NCBI GenBank assembly: GCA_014529385.2
Contig: CM043967.1
Location: 10,988,001 to 11,052,000 of the forward strand
Origin: Adiantum capillus-veneris
Lineage: Eukaryota; Streptophyta; Polypodiopsida; Polypodiales; Pteridaceae
Length of the DNA stretch: 64,000 bases
Direction of reading: 5' to 3'
Shown here: positions 8,892 through 19,319 of the stretch, piece after piece
How the letters are laid out: every line of letters begins with the position of its first letter
Position numbering within the stretch: the stretch's first letter is position 1
Notes under the pieces: generated by a model
Database searches by the model: none
The model's input: only the letters and a program-made list of their open reading frames with translations
What the model was told of the DNA's origin: nothing
Translations under genes and position numbers: made by a program

Positions 8892-10061
8892 TCCCCTCCT
8901 TTTCAAAGTGAGGTATTGGTACCGAACTGTATGGGGTCGAGGGAGATCGCCAATAGCATTCGGAATCCTGGAAGGGACCCACTCTAATGTGTGGGTCGTG
9001 CGGTACTTGAACTTCATAAAGGTCTGCAACGCTTGCTTCTTTGGGCCGCGCCAAAAGAGACACAAAGGCTTCTGTGGCTCCTTCCTTGCTTCAACTTCGT
9101 CTAGAGACCTGCTTCTTTCGTCTTCAAGAATCTCCATGGCTGAAAATTCCTGAAACCATTTCCAACACAAAACCATGAACATACCCATTCCATGTGAAGT
9201 AAGTGGAAAAAATCTTGTCTTCGCTAAAGACTGTGTATGCAATGTAGATGAACATAGAGACGGAGTGACAACCTGTTCATCAAACACATGCAAACAATGA
9301 GATTGAATCTTTCTCTTATGATCGAGAGCAATCAACTGTGGCAAAACACAATGGAAATGCCCACGCTTGGTGCTCATACTTTCATGTGCTCGTTCGGAAA
9401 CTGTGTCATGTCAAGGAAGAGACATGGAATGTGACTTCCGTACATATATACTTTTCAGTTTTTCATGAAAAATCCGCTTACATTCGTGCTCATCCATGAG
9501 AGAAACGTGCTCAACATACAATATGTCATGCCTAGGAAAAGGGATCACATACAGATGCTGACTAAAATACAGGAAACGATCACGAATGAAACACTCGAAC
9601 AATGCGTGCGTATCAATCATGTGAACACATAATACTTCCTGTGAGGATTCTTTGGACCTCGACTCGAAAGCCAAGATCGGTTCTTCGTGATTGATCGAAT
9701 CTGCAACGAGGTTAGCTTTGCTAAAAAAAGCATCAACTAACACATCATCCTTGTGAACAATCACATCTTTTTCATGCAACTCATCATGCTTGTGAGAAAT
9801 CACAGCTTGATCATGCAAAACATCATGCTTGTCATCATGCTCATCATTATCATCCAAATCATCATGCTGATCACAATCATGCAAATCTTGTGTGTCATGC
9901 TTTGGAGAAAAAGAGACTGAGAGAGTCTCCTTCTCCTGAATCCTTTCAATCTTGTCCTGCATAATGGCTCTCCCTTCCATAAGAACTAAAAAGAACCTTG
10001 AGCACAGTTCGGAGCACTCATCTTGAGCAAGGCGCAAACATTCATTCCACTGCACCTTACA
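8841..10061 (-). pseudogene. Unknown His/Asp-rich protein at the 3' end of element G
   Basis: One continuous minus-strand frame with a single stop at about 9411. Upstream of 9965 it runs through the inverted arm. From 9964 downward it reads IMQDKIERIQEKETL, then a strongly His/Asp-rich stretch (about 9890-9730: HDTQDLHDCDQHDDLDDN, followed by DEHDDKHDVLHDQ and three HK- or HKD-containing units). A conventional region follows (VLCVHMIDTHALFECF, GHFHCVLPQLIALDHKRK, EDERSRSLDEVEARKEPQ, HTLEWVPSRIPNAIGDLP) up to the purine tract and slightly into the LTR. I recognise no family. Its position fits an extra 3' frame downstream of pol. The His/Asp repeats could bind metal, which is inference only. 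Confidence 0.5.
8892..8903 (-). promoter_or_regulatory. Polypurine tract of element G
   Basis: The minus strand reads AAAAGGAGGGGA directly before the LTR start TGTCACGTGACA. Confidence 0.8.
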
Positions 10062-11043
10062 TAACCAGCCATACTTTGGAACACAGATCCACCCCCGAAA
10101 TACCCACGATGTACCGTGGGAAAACATGATGCATTGCCTGAAAACTGGTTCCCTGTCTCTATAACGCAACATGCGGGCTTGGAAAGGTGGTGTGGTGGGC
10201 TGAGCTGGCAAAGCTTGTAGAACAGGCCTCCTAACCACCTATTCATGGACGGAAGGAGCCTGTTTGGAGCCCCCGACTCCGCAACAAGCGAGTGCTCCCT
10301 CCCCTGCTGAGACGCATGAAGTACTTGGGCTTGAGCCTCAACAGGCTCCACGGGCTGTGTGAGTTGCCTTGACTATTGTGGCCCTGGTGGCGCTTGCAAA
10401 AACTCCATAAACCTTGGGTTCTGCACCAGTTGAGAAAACACATTCACAGTGGCAACTAACTGAGTCCTGAACGCATCATCTTCAAGTTGCCTAGTCATAA
10501 ATCCCTGCACTGGGGGAACATTCCATCAACAGGAGGTACAGACCGGGGGGGCCGTGAACTCTCGCCAACCTCAAAACATTGTAGGAATTTCTTGCCTATC
10601 CTTTGAAGAGTAACCCTCTTCAATAATACCCTTCCCTTTGTCGGCCGTAGTGTAATCCCGCGTTCATGTACTCTGTGTCTTCACCAAACCAACCAAGGCT
10701 CGTTTCTTGAGGAAAAAGTGATTCTGTCCCGACGACGGAACCATGAAACCGTCCTAGACTTTGGCTTTCACCCGAGACTTTACTTTAAGCTTTAACACAC
10801 AGAGAAACCTTGCAAAGGGAACTTGTAACGGGAATTAACACTTCAAAGCACACACGGCTCGGAAGCTAGAATGCTCCGAGCAGACGTCGACAACCAGTAG
10901 GCCCCAAAAACGGGCACCCCTTTCGGTATTTCTTTAATCCTTTAGAGGTAAAGTTACAAAACTAGAGTCCTAGCGATCTTCACCTGCATCCAACTAGATC
11001 ACACCTGTTCTGGCAAAATTTCACGGCCCCAAAACTTTCCGTA
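9965..11043 (-). repeat. Right arm of the large inverted repeat
   Basis: Reverse complement of 6790-7867, separated from it by a 2.1-kb spacer (7868-9964) that carries the 3' end of element G. It occupies the place where the 5' LTR of G should be. Only 13 bp of that LTR start (11044-11056) survive beyond it. Confidence 0.92.
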
Positions 11044-11061
11044 GTGTCACGTGACAGGTTA

Positions 11062-12126
11062 TGTGCCTGGAAACCAGTAATATATGCCAAGAACAATGTT
11101 TGGGGGTATGCAAGGCATGATGCCAAACCCCATGCATGGTAGCATTGGGATGCAGCAAGGCTTTTAGAGCAACCAAGGCGAGTTTGAGGTGCCGCAGGGT
11201 AATTTTGGCATGGCTGGTTTTTCTGGATAGCAACCAAATATGGCACCTATGAAGCAAAATGTCAATGGCCAAGACACGCCGACGATCTTTACTACAGTGC
11301 CCATGTTGCAGACAATTCCTTATGACAATTTGGGGGCACTAGAAAAGCCGAAAGCTTAGGAAGAAGGTGGTGCAACTGTAAAGTTTAGCACTTTCAGCGG
11401 CTTTGAGGATAAGGCAGAGGCTCTTACTTTCCTCCAACAGTTTGATACAACTTATACAGGAGGGAATTTTACAAAGGCATCTAAGGCCAGGAAAGCTGCC
11501 ACTTTCTTGGAAGACAATGCGCTTACATGGTGGACGACCCTCTTGACGCAAGGATAGGCACCCGCCACATGGGTATACTTCAAGCAAATGCTTGCATCTG
11601 CGTGGCTGTCAAAAGAATTTGAAGCCGATGTCACGACAAATTGGCACCAACTCACTGCGGCTACTTGCAAGAGGTTTTGTAAATCATTGCTCTTAGTACC
11701 CTCCTACAGGTTTGTGCCATTGACAGAGTAGATAGAGAATTATTGGTGTGGGTTGCCTAAAGGGCTTCGAGATTATTGTACAAAGAACAGAGTGGCTACC
11801 CTCACTTAGCTTATGGAAGTTGTCAACATTGGTCTTGCCTTGTTGAAGGGAGAGGACAATGGATTTTTGGGCAAAGTAAAAGGGGGAAGCAAAAGAAAAA
11901 TTCAGCAAAAGCGCTCTCGAAGCATCACATGGATCAGAAAAGGGACAACAAGGATAAGGACTCAGCCGGGACTTCTAGAGCGCAGGCAAAGAAGCCAAAA
12001 AGGAAGCCTTTTGTGCGCAAGTCGCTCGAGGAAAAGAAGGTCTTGATGGCTGAAAATAAATGCTTCATATGCGAGTAGCCTTGTCACTTTGCTGCAGATT
12101 GTCCACAAAGGAAAAGGCCAGCTGAT
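11062..12126 (+). pseudogene. Chromovirus B gag, capsid and zinc-knuckle part
   Basis: Resumes the B gag frame after element G. A Met/Gly-rich stretch (from about 11093) is followed by the capsid core: VKFSTFSGFEDKAEALTFLQQF, an ALTWWTTLL segment with P-A-T-W-V-Y-F, and the ENYWCGLPKGLRDY turn (about 11370-11800). A basic linker (KRKIQQKRSRS) leads to the knuckle C-F-I-C-E-*-P-C-H-F-A-A-D-C at about 12059-12100, which keeps C-x2-C-x4-H-x4-C spacing but has a stop inside. Several stops (for example near 11355, 11554 and 11729) inactivate it. Confidence 0.85.
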
Positions 12127-12738
12127 TTGGATGGTAAAGAAGATAAGAAAGGAAAGAAGCTTAAGCCCACGGCGGGTTTAGTGCCAGATATGGTGGGTGA
12201 CAGGCCAAACATAGATGCCAGCGAGTTATTTAGAGCATGGAGTAAAGTCAGAGATCAGACGGCACTCATGTTCTTTGATCCAGGCGCCAAAGCAAACTTT
12301 ATCTCACTAGAGCTAGCTATGAAGTTGGGCATCAAAGCTGAAGAGATAAGGTACATGGCAGAGGCAGGGTTGGCATGTCCTGGCTACTCAGAGTGTGTTA
12401 CTCCCATCATTGAAAAGCTGCGTTTGCATATTCATTCGTATGTGGACACAGAAGAATTCTATATCATGCCATTGGAAAGGTGTGATGCGTTACTGGGCAT
12501 TCCGTGGATGTTCCGAACACATGGTGTGTTGGATGTCTGCGACAAGACGATCACCCTTCAACATAGAGGCAAAACTCATGTTTTGGATGTAAAGCTCAAA
12601 AAGGAGTCTGTCCCTATTGTATCTGCTTCGGCTATCACTTCTGTAATTAAAAATCATATTTCTGTGTGCTTGATCTTTGCACACGATGTTTCAAATAATT
12701 GCCAGTCAAATTCATCTGTGTTAGATAAAGAAAGGTAA
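12127..12738 (+). pseudogene. Chromovirus B retropepsin (protease)
   Basis: The longest clean frame of B pol. An ALMFFDPGAKANFISLELAMKLGI segment at about 12260-12335 is the retropepsin active-site region. The usual D-[TS]-G is D-P-G, as also in element E (36573-37457). The hydrophobic flap and C-terminal strands follow: VTPIIEKLRLHIHSYVDTEE, then MPLERCDALLGIPWM (L-G-x-P-W). The stop precedes the linker to RT. An aspartic protease would cleave the gag-pol polyprotein in the particle. Whether D-P-G is active is unknown. Confidence 0.85.
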
Positions 12739-12740
12739 GC

Positions 12741-13699
12741 TTTTTTGTGAGAGTATAATGATTGTTTTTTGATTTATTATTGTCACAATTGCCACCGGAG
12801 AGGCTTGAGGACCATGCGATAGATTTGGTGCTAGGGTGTAGCCCACCAAACAGACCTCCCTACAAGGTTAGTGCGGCGTAGCAGAATGAGATTATGGGCC
12901 AGGTAGAGGAGCTTTTAGAGAAGGGGTTGATTCAGCCTAGTTCTTCACCTCCTCCCCTGTGCTTTTAGTGCAGAAGAAAGATAGCTCGTGGCGCATGGGT
13001 ATTGATTACCGTCGCTGAACAAGAATACCATCAAGAACAGGTTTCCTATCCCAAGGATTGATGGTATTTAGAGGGTGCTGCAATTTTCAGCAAGATAAGA
13101 CCTTAAGAGTGGGTACCATCAGATTCGTAAAAGGCGAGAGGATGTGTAGAAGACTGCGTTTAGAACGACATTCGGTCTTTATGAGTTCTTAGTGATGCAA
13201 TTCGGTCTTACAAATGCTCCTGCCACATTCAATAGAATGATGGACCCGATTTCCCGCTCGCATTAGAAGCTTGTTGGCACATTCTTTGACGACATGATAG
13301 TCTACTCAAAGAATGAAGAGGAGCATAGGTGTCACTTGACCATTGTATTCAAAGAGTTACGCAGTCACAGGTTACTTGTCAATTCTAAGAAAAGCGAATT
13401 CTTCTTGGAAGAGATCCACTTTCTTGGCCACATAGTATCAAAGGATGGTGTCCGAATGGCAGGTTGAAGCTTTCAAGACATGGCCAAACTTAAAGACTGT
13501 GCATGATGTCCGAAGCTTCTTGGGATTGTGCTCATACTATAGAAGGTTTAGCATGAATTTTGCAGAGATAGCTTCACCTCTTCACGCTTTGCAAAAGAAA
13601 GAGGTCACTTTCAGATGGACCCAAAGAGAGATTTCAGCTTTTAGTCTCTTGAAGGAAAATTTGACTTCAGATTCCGTGATTGTTTTACCTGACCTCTAA
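12741..13699 (+). pseudogene. Chromovirus B reverse transcriptase (frameshifted)
   Basis: Fragments in all frames give the standard RT order: QLPPERLEDHAIDLVLG and [62 protein letters not shown] (about 13182-13243), FFDDMIVYS (catalytic F-x-DD, about 13280-13305), SKKSEFFLEEIHFLGHIVS and FLGLCSYYRRF. The end of the thumb/connection region at 13445-13699 (LHALQKKEVTFRWTQ) is the cleanest part. RNase H is absent: the frame passes from VIVLPDL straight into integrase sequence at about 13703. Confidence 0.85.
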
Positions 13700-13702
13700 G
13701 AA

Positions 13703-14300
13703 CGCCGAATGATGGTATATGGATCATTATTTGCAGGTTTAGTAAGCAGGTCCATTTTATTCCTGTCAGGAAGAAGATAAAATCTGACCAGATGGCACGG
13801 TTGTTCATGTACAATGTGTTTAAGTACCATGGAATGCCACAATCGATTGTCAGTGATCGTGATCCTCGCATGACAAGTTTGTTTTGGAGAGGATTGTTTG
13901 AGAACATGGACACTACGCTCAAGTTCTCGTCTTTGTTTCATCCGCAAATTGATGGACAATTCTATTGAAATGCTATGTGCCAGATAATAAGGGCAAGTGG
14001 GAACAATATTTGCCTATGCTTGAGTATGCATACAACAATACGGTGCATTCGTCCATAGGCAAGGCACCTTTTGAGATTGTTGAAGGTGGCAAAAAGATTC
14101 CTCCCATTTTACATACAAAGGACAAGATCTTTGAGGCAGATCGATATGTTGAAAACATGGATGAAATGTATAAGAAAATCAAAGTTGCCTTGGGGAAGAC
14201 TCGGGCAAAGCAGAAAAGGGCTGATGTGATCGTCACCGTTGTGAATTACTGTGTTCACTTGGTGATTGGGTACTTTTACGGTTTGCAAGGTTAAAGAAGA
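13703..14300 (+). pseudogene. Chromovirus B integrase core (N-terminally deleted)
   Basis: Begins at NDGIWIIICRFSKQVHFIPV, so the zinc-binding HHCC domain and the first catalytic Asp are gone. SIVSDRDPRMTSLFWRGLF carries the second Asp and SSLFHPQIDGQF the region before the catalytic Glu. A clean frame at 13965-14294 encodes KWEQYLPMLEYAYNNTVHSS and GKAPFEIVEGGKK, typical of the end of gypsy integrases. A basic C-terminal segment follows. Confidence 0.85.
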
Positions 14301-14426
14301 TGATGGGCAAGGAAAGATTATTTCCGAAGCTCCGCATGCGTTACTATGGGCCTTTTCAAGTGCTTGATAAGATTAGCGATGTTGCTGAAATTGCTTGACG
14401 CTTGGAAGATTCATAATGCGTTTTAG

Positions 14427-14690
14427 GTGATTCTTCTAAGACCCTTCGTGGGTGATGTGCCAGAAGATATGCTAAGTGAGGACCAACCAGAAGTTGAGGA
14501 ACTTGATGAAGTTTTGGTTCCTGAGCAGATTTTGGCACATAAGGAAATAAAAGTTAAGGGACAGGTTGCAAGACGCTATTTGGTGAAGTTTAAGAACCTA
14601 TGGATGCAAAGTGGATGGAAGAGCATGAATTGTCAGGGTCACCAAATGTATTACAGCTTTACCTTGAGACCTTTGGGTTACAGTCTACGT
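14427..14690 (+). pseudogene. Chromovirus B chromodomain
   Basis: Encodes PEVEELDEVLVPEQILAHKE, then the chromodomain strand VARRYLVKFKNL, and in a shifted frame WMEEHELSGSP and LYLETFGL. The paired helix and aromatic positions match the chromovirus C-terminal chromodomain (ILxHRxIK...YLVKWKGY...TWE). It targets integrase to marked chromatin. Equivalent domains are at 20437-20712 and 21354-21620 on the other strand. Confidence 0.8.
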
Positions 14691-14963
14691 ATGCCCCAAC
14701 ACAACGTGTGCAAAGGAGGGGTAATGATAGACATCAAATATACATATCGATTCAATGTAATAAGTGTGCATCGCTGTTTAAGTGTTAAACGTATAATGTT
14801 CACTTCTATCATAGATGGAAATGACAAAAGTATGGTCTCATTAAGTCATTTGTATCTATGTCTTATGATATCTCTTGCGGATACATGCGATGATAAGAGA
14901 GTGCTAACAACACAAGATCATCACTGGCATGTATTTATGGTATGCAATCGAGGACGTTTGCGA

Positions 14964-16493
14964 TTTCACGAGGATGTGGAAACTGCTAACCTTAGTTGTT
15001 GGTTTCTTTCTGATGATTTTCGTTTAATTTTTGAGACCCTCTTTTTGAAGTTGCAAATGGCCAGACATTGTATGGCCAGTGTGAAACAATAGTTTCACCT
15101 GCAGACAGGAAGTTGGTCCGCACTGGAATTTCAGTAGTAAAAGCGTGTCTAGGCTCAATTCAAAGTTATCTAGGTCCCCTCGCCGCACTTAATAAGTTGG
15201 TGGATACTAGGAAATCAACTCAATGGAGGCACAGTGCCAAGGTGGGGTCACCAAGAGAAAATCACTTGAGAACTGGGCTACATTGCATTTCTGGACGTGG
15301 TCCTAGTGGTGATAGATGGTCAGATGACCAGTGAGAGTCCAATGGAAGCATCTCCTAAAATTAGGGAACTACATTGCATTTCTGGACGTGGTCCCAGTGG
15401 TGATAGATGGTCAGATGACCAGTGAGAGTCCAATGGAAGCATCTCCTAAAATTAGGGAACTGCTATTTTGGGCCATGAAATCTGTTCGCGTCATTAGCTC
15501 CGGAATGACAAGAGGAACATTTCATTACTCTGCCGCTAAGTCAAGTGAGCAAACGGTTGAGATATTTTTAGACTAGAAGGTCCAAATCTGGGAATTAATG
15601 CATGAGTGCCACTTGGCACATTTTTGGGCATTTTCCAACTTGAGAGAGAGAGAAGCGTTAAAATAAAACGTGGGCTGTATTTTTCAGCCGTATGGTGGAT
15701 TGTTGCAGGTACCAAAGCTATTGTGTGTAGTGTAAGAAATGATGTTTTGCACACTCTACACTGCTCTCTCTCCCCCCTCCGTGTAGTTACGTGATGCCCC
15801 ACAAGAGGGCTCTCCATTTGACCTATGTACAGTTGTGTGGTCTTATGCTTCTGTGCCGAGGCAAGAGCCTCTCTGAGCAGGAACATGAATAGCTAATTGT
15901 TGCCACAAAAGCAGGCACCGGTGAGGGTGATAACCTCATCTTACAGGTGCATTCTTTCAGTGCTGGTTATGTGCTGTTTTTGGACCGTTTTGCCGCCGTA
16001 TGGATGCTAGAAGCATTGGCAACAATGCCCCACTGTTAGAGGACAATTCCAAGACTGTTTAGGGCTAAAAACAGGGTAAAAACCAGTAAATACAGCGAGC
16101 TGTAATTGCTGTTTTTGGGCTGAAAACAGAGGGTTTATGTCTTTGGAAGCGAGTTATAGTAGGGGGATTTGTTCAAGGCAAGTTTTGGGGCTGTTATGCT
16201 ACCGAAATTTTGCCAGAACAGGTGTGATCTAGTTGGATACAGGTGAAGATCCCTAGGACTCTAGTTTTGTAACTTTACCCTCTAAAGGAATAAAGAAATA
16301 CCGAAAGGGGCGTCCGTTTTTGGGGCCTACAGGTTGTTGGCGTCTGCTCGGAGCATTCTAGCTTCCGAGCCGTGTGTGCTTTGAATTGTTAATTCCCGTT
16401 ACAGGTTCCCTTTGCAAGGTTTGTCTGTGTATTGAAGCTTAAAGTAAAGTTTCGGGTGAAAGCCAAGGTCTACCGCCCTACGGGCCGGTTTCA
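14964..16493 (+). repeat. 3' LTR of chromovirus B
   Basis: Starts TTTCACGAGGATGTGG (first G of TGTCAC mutated) and ends GGGCCGGTTTCA, followed by target duplication CTCAG. It is 1530 bp, longer than the 5' LTR because of a 91-bp tandem duplication (15278-15368 and 15369-15459). It includes the uninterrupted counterpart of the solo-LTR site seen in the 5' LTR. Positions 14691-14963 before it are 3' untranslated sequence. Confidence 0.85.
15278..15459 (+). repeat. 91-bp tandem duplication in the B 3' LTR
   Basis: CTACATTGCATTTCTGGACG to CTAAAATTAGGGAA is repeated head to tail with about one change. It is absent from the 5' LTR, so it arose after insertion. Confidence 0.9.
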
Positions 16494-17096
16494 CTCAGCC
16501 ACTAATCCATCATGATCATATGCTCTCCCAGTCCTCATCCGAGCTAAAGTTTCGGGTGAAAGCCAAAGTCTATTGCCCTACGGGCTGGTTTCACTTAGCC
16601 ACTAATTCATCATGATCATATGCTCTCCCACTGTTAGAGGACAGTTCCGGGACTGTTTAGGGCTAAAAACAGGGTAAAAACCAGTAAATACAGCGAGCTG
16701 TAATTGCTGTTTTTGGGCTGAAAACAGAGGGTTTATGTCTTTGGAAGCGAGTTCTAGTAGGGGGATTTGTTCAAGGCAAGTTTTGGGGCTGTTATGCTAC
16801 CGAAATTTTACCAGAACAGGTGTGATGTAGTTGGATACAAGTGAAGATCCCTAGGACTCTAGTTTTGTAACTTCACCCTCTAAAGGAATAAAGAAATACC
16901 GAAAGGGGCGCCCGTTTTTGGGACCTACAGGTTGTCGGCGTCTGCTTGTAGCATTCTAGCTTCCAAGCCATGTGTGCTTTGAAGTGTTAATTCCCCTTAG
17001 AGGTTCCCTCTACAAGGTTTCTTTGTGTGTTAAAGCTTAAAGTAAAGTTTCGGGTGAAAGTCAAAGTCTACCGTCCTACGGGCCGGTTTCACTCAA
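16494..17096 (+). repeat. Reiterated LTR-end/LINE-flank junctions
   Basis: The B LTR end plus target duplication plus LINE flank (GGTTTCA-CTCAG-CCACTAATCCATCATG) occurs three times: at 16487-16545, about 16588-16629 (with CTTAG) and 17085-17120 (with CTCAA). The second repeat is joined to LTR sequence at GAGCTAAAG. The third begins by a jump at CTCTCCCA/CTGTTAGAGG back into the LTR middle (16630-17091). Short microhomologies (CCCA, AGCT) lie at both joints. These are local rearrangements after B inserted, not new insertions. Confidence 0.85.
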
Positions 17097-17340
17097 CCAC
17101 TAATCCATCATGAGCATATGCTCTCCCAGTCCTCATCCTATCAATGGCCTTCTTCACCATCTCAGCGGTGGGTTTGGTGGGGTCAGGAAGAGGCGGATTG
17201 TGTACAGAGATGATGCATACTTGCCCCACGCCTCTGTAGTAGTAATGGCAAGAGGGGGGGGTTGCTCATGAAAGAGTCGCCATGCCTCACCTGAGTCCTG
17301 ACTCAAGAATAGCTTATATAGATTATAACCAGCTTGTACA
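17092..17340 (-). pseudogene. LINE-1, segment just upstream of RT
   Basis: Read right to left: AGYNLYKLFLSQDSGEAWRLF, ITTTEAWGKYASSLY, then in another frame PTAEMVKKAIDRMRTGRAY and HDGLV. This is the LINE pattern of an 'ai..l..gKA.G.DGl.aE' helix that leads into RT. With the target duplication removed it joins 5099 to give DGLVAEHFIHVRD. It is frame-shifted within the segment. Confidence 0.75.
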
Positions 17341-17724
17341 CAGTAGAGGGCGGTACTATTTCAATTACCTGTTAACGTCACTCCGAGCACCGGGAAGAAT
17401 AGAGAACACAGATGCATGTAGCGACTAGAATGTCAATGCGCACACGAGACCGACACCTTGTAGGCCCCAAAGACTGGCGCCCCTTTTGGAATCTCTTTAT
17501 TCAATTGAAAATAGACGATCCGAACACTTAGATTAAACTCTCACAAAGCTGTCTAAACCTGGCAAGGGCTGAAAACTCAGGTTTCGGACTTGATTTTGGC
17601 AACATAACGGCGCCAGAACCCCTGTAGGTCGAAAGTACTCGTCTAGGACGGATTTCCTTGGAATTTAGAAGCTTTTTGGTGAGCTGTAACAGAAATTCAG
17701 TGTGTTGTAATTCCCGGTTTTGCC
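17341..17724 (-). repeat. Diverged LTR fragment, minus orientation
   Basis: Contains GGCCCCAAAGACTGGCGCCCC followed by TTTGGAATCTCTTTATTC, the reverse complement of the R/U5 box shared by the A, B and H LTRs, and a Gly/Glu-codon-like GGGCTGAAAACTC motif. No coding sequence is seen. Its ends are unclear. Confidence 0.55.
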
Positions 17725-19319
17725 ACTACTTGGTTGGGTTACAACCTACGTATGACCCAACTCAACGTGTTCAAAAGAGGGGTAACGATAGAGCTAGCAC
17801 ATCATATGTATATACGGATTCAGTGCAATAGAAGTAGTATACATCGCTTAACAAGTGTTAAAGGTACAATGCTCACTTCTATGATAGATGGAAATGACAA
17901 AAGTATGAAGGTTTCATTAATCTTGTGGATGCATGTGATGATAGAAGAGTCCTAACCACATTAAATCATCTATGACATGTATATCTGGCATGCAATCGAG
18001 GACATATGCGGTTTCAGGAGGGGGGTATGTCATGAGGGTGTGACAACCACTAACCTTAGTTGCTGGTTTTTTTTCCTTGATTTTTATTTTATTTTTTGGA
18101 CCCTCTTTTTGAAATAAAAAATGGCCGGACATTGTATTGCCAGTGTGAAATAGCCGACGGCTGAGAGTTTCACCCACAACAGTGAAGGCCAAGTCGCCAC
18201 AAGTTGGTCGGGCCAATCCTGAAATCCGAGTAGTAAAAGGTTGGTTAGGCTCAGTTCAAAGTCATTCAGGCCGATTCAGGCCCCACGCAACACTTTAGAA
18301 GTTAGTTGGTATGAGGAAATTAAACCAAAAGGAGCAAACTGGACACATGGCAGTAGGAGAGCAACCTGCAAGCCAACACACACTCCAGAAGTTGCAGGCT
18401 CAAGAGGGGGCGCCGCGCCCAAAATCAAGAGGAGGCTGATTTTTGAGTCATTGTGAACTACATTGTGTGCGTGAGTAGTGGGTGCAAGTGATCATAGCTT
18501 TAATGGAAAGCTTGCCTTCTCCCTTTGTCTCACGCGACGATTTGCTCTCGCGCATCTCTCTCCCTCCCCTTTGGGCATATGGTAATGCCCCACTAGTTGG
18601 GCTTCTCAGATGACCATGTAGAGTTCTTGGGGTTTTATGTGTATTTGCCAAGGCAAAAGCCTTCTGTCCGATTCAAAGGGCAATTGTCCCATTGCGTGAA
18701 GGAGCACTTGAGACACGTGTAGACATGTTTGCTCGGCTCAAAACGATCCAAAACAGAAAATTACAGCCTGCTGTGTTTTTCTGCAGGTTTAGGGTTTTGC
18801 ACCTAAATTGCAAGAAATCGCTAGGGGAGCCTTGGGATGCTTATACAAGGCTTTGGGCAAATGACAGTGAAAAACAGGGAATTACAGCATGCTGAAATTG
18901 ACCTTCTGCTCACCGGAAGGCTTCCAAAATGTAAGGGAAAGTGTCCTAGAGTTGTACTTTTGACCTATAGGGGTTTTGGCGCCGTTTTGTTACCGAAATT
19001 GGGTCAAAAACCTGCAATTACAGCCATGGACATGTTTGGACAGCTTGGTGAGAGTTATGTGAAAGTTCAAAGCGTTGGGATCGTTTGTTTGCAATAAAAA
19101 TAAAGAAATACTGAAAGGGGCACTAGTCTTTTGAGCCTACAGGGTGTCTCTGTCTACTTGGGAGCGCTCTAGCTACCAAGTCATGAAGTGTTGAATTCCA
19201 GTCATAGGTTCATTCGTGCAATTGTTTTGTGTCATAAAGTACAGGTAAAATTAATCAACATAAAGATCGGGTGAAAGCCAAAGTCTACCGCCCTGTAGAG
19301 AGTCTACGGGCCGGTTTCA
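17725..19319 (+). mobile_element. 3' end of a second B-type element (untranslated region and LTR)
   Basis: 17725-18027 resembles the B sequence between chromodomain and LTR (GGGTTACAACCTACGTATG..., ATAGATGGAAATGACAAAAG). A purine tract (AGGAGGGGGG, 18016-18025) precedes the LTR start TGTCATGAGG at 18028. The LTR runs to GGGCCGGTTTCA at 19319. The coding part is missing, so the copy is 5' truncated. Open frames within the LTR (e.g. 18241-18456) have no recognisable homology. Confidence 0.75.

Larger units (their letters stand above)
7772..11056 (-). mobile_element. LTR element G, minus orientation, rearranged
   Basis: Bounded by target duplication GGTTA (7767-7771 and 11057-11061) within the gag gene of B. 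The right end reads, on the minus strand, TGTCACGTGACAC, identical to the first 13 bp of the LTR after the purine tract at 8892-8903. The left end reads ...CTTACA. The 3' LTR (7772-8891) is complete. The 5' LTR and the 5' interior are replaced by the inverted arm 9965-11043. The only remaining internal sequence, about 8904-9964, encodes the end of one unusual reading frame. Confidence 0.75.
5100..16493 (+). mobile_element. Chromovirus B (Ty3/gypsy), degenerate, with nested insertions
   Basis: LTRs lie at 5100-7089 (inflated by a nested solo LTR) and 14964-16493, with target duplication CTCAG at 5095-5099 and 16494-16498. In order it holds primer site, gag, zinc knuckle, protease, RT, integrase core, chromodomain and a 3' untranslated stretch. 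RNase H and the zinc-binding part of integrase are deleted between 13699 and 13703, and many stops are present. Joining LINE-1 across the insertion restores its reading (DGLVAEHFIHV), which confirms both borders. After removing insertions the two LTRs are about 1430-1440 bp each. Confidence 0.88.

Noticed and set aside
8841-10061. Envelope-like gene of an endogenous retrovirus
   Set aside because: No signal peptide, no clear transmembrane segment and a His/Asp-rich composition; only the position is suggestive.
17917-18651. Short open frames in the B-type LTR
   Set aside because: No homology, not conserved in frame in the sister LTRs.
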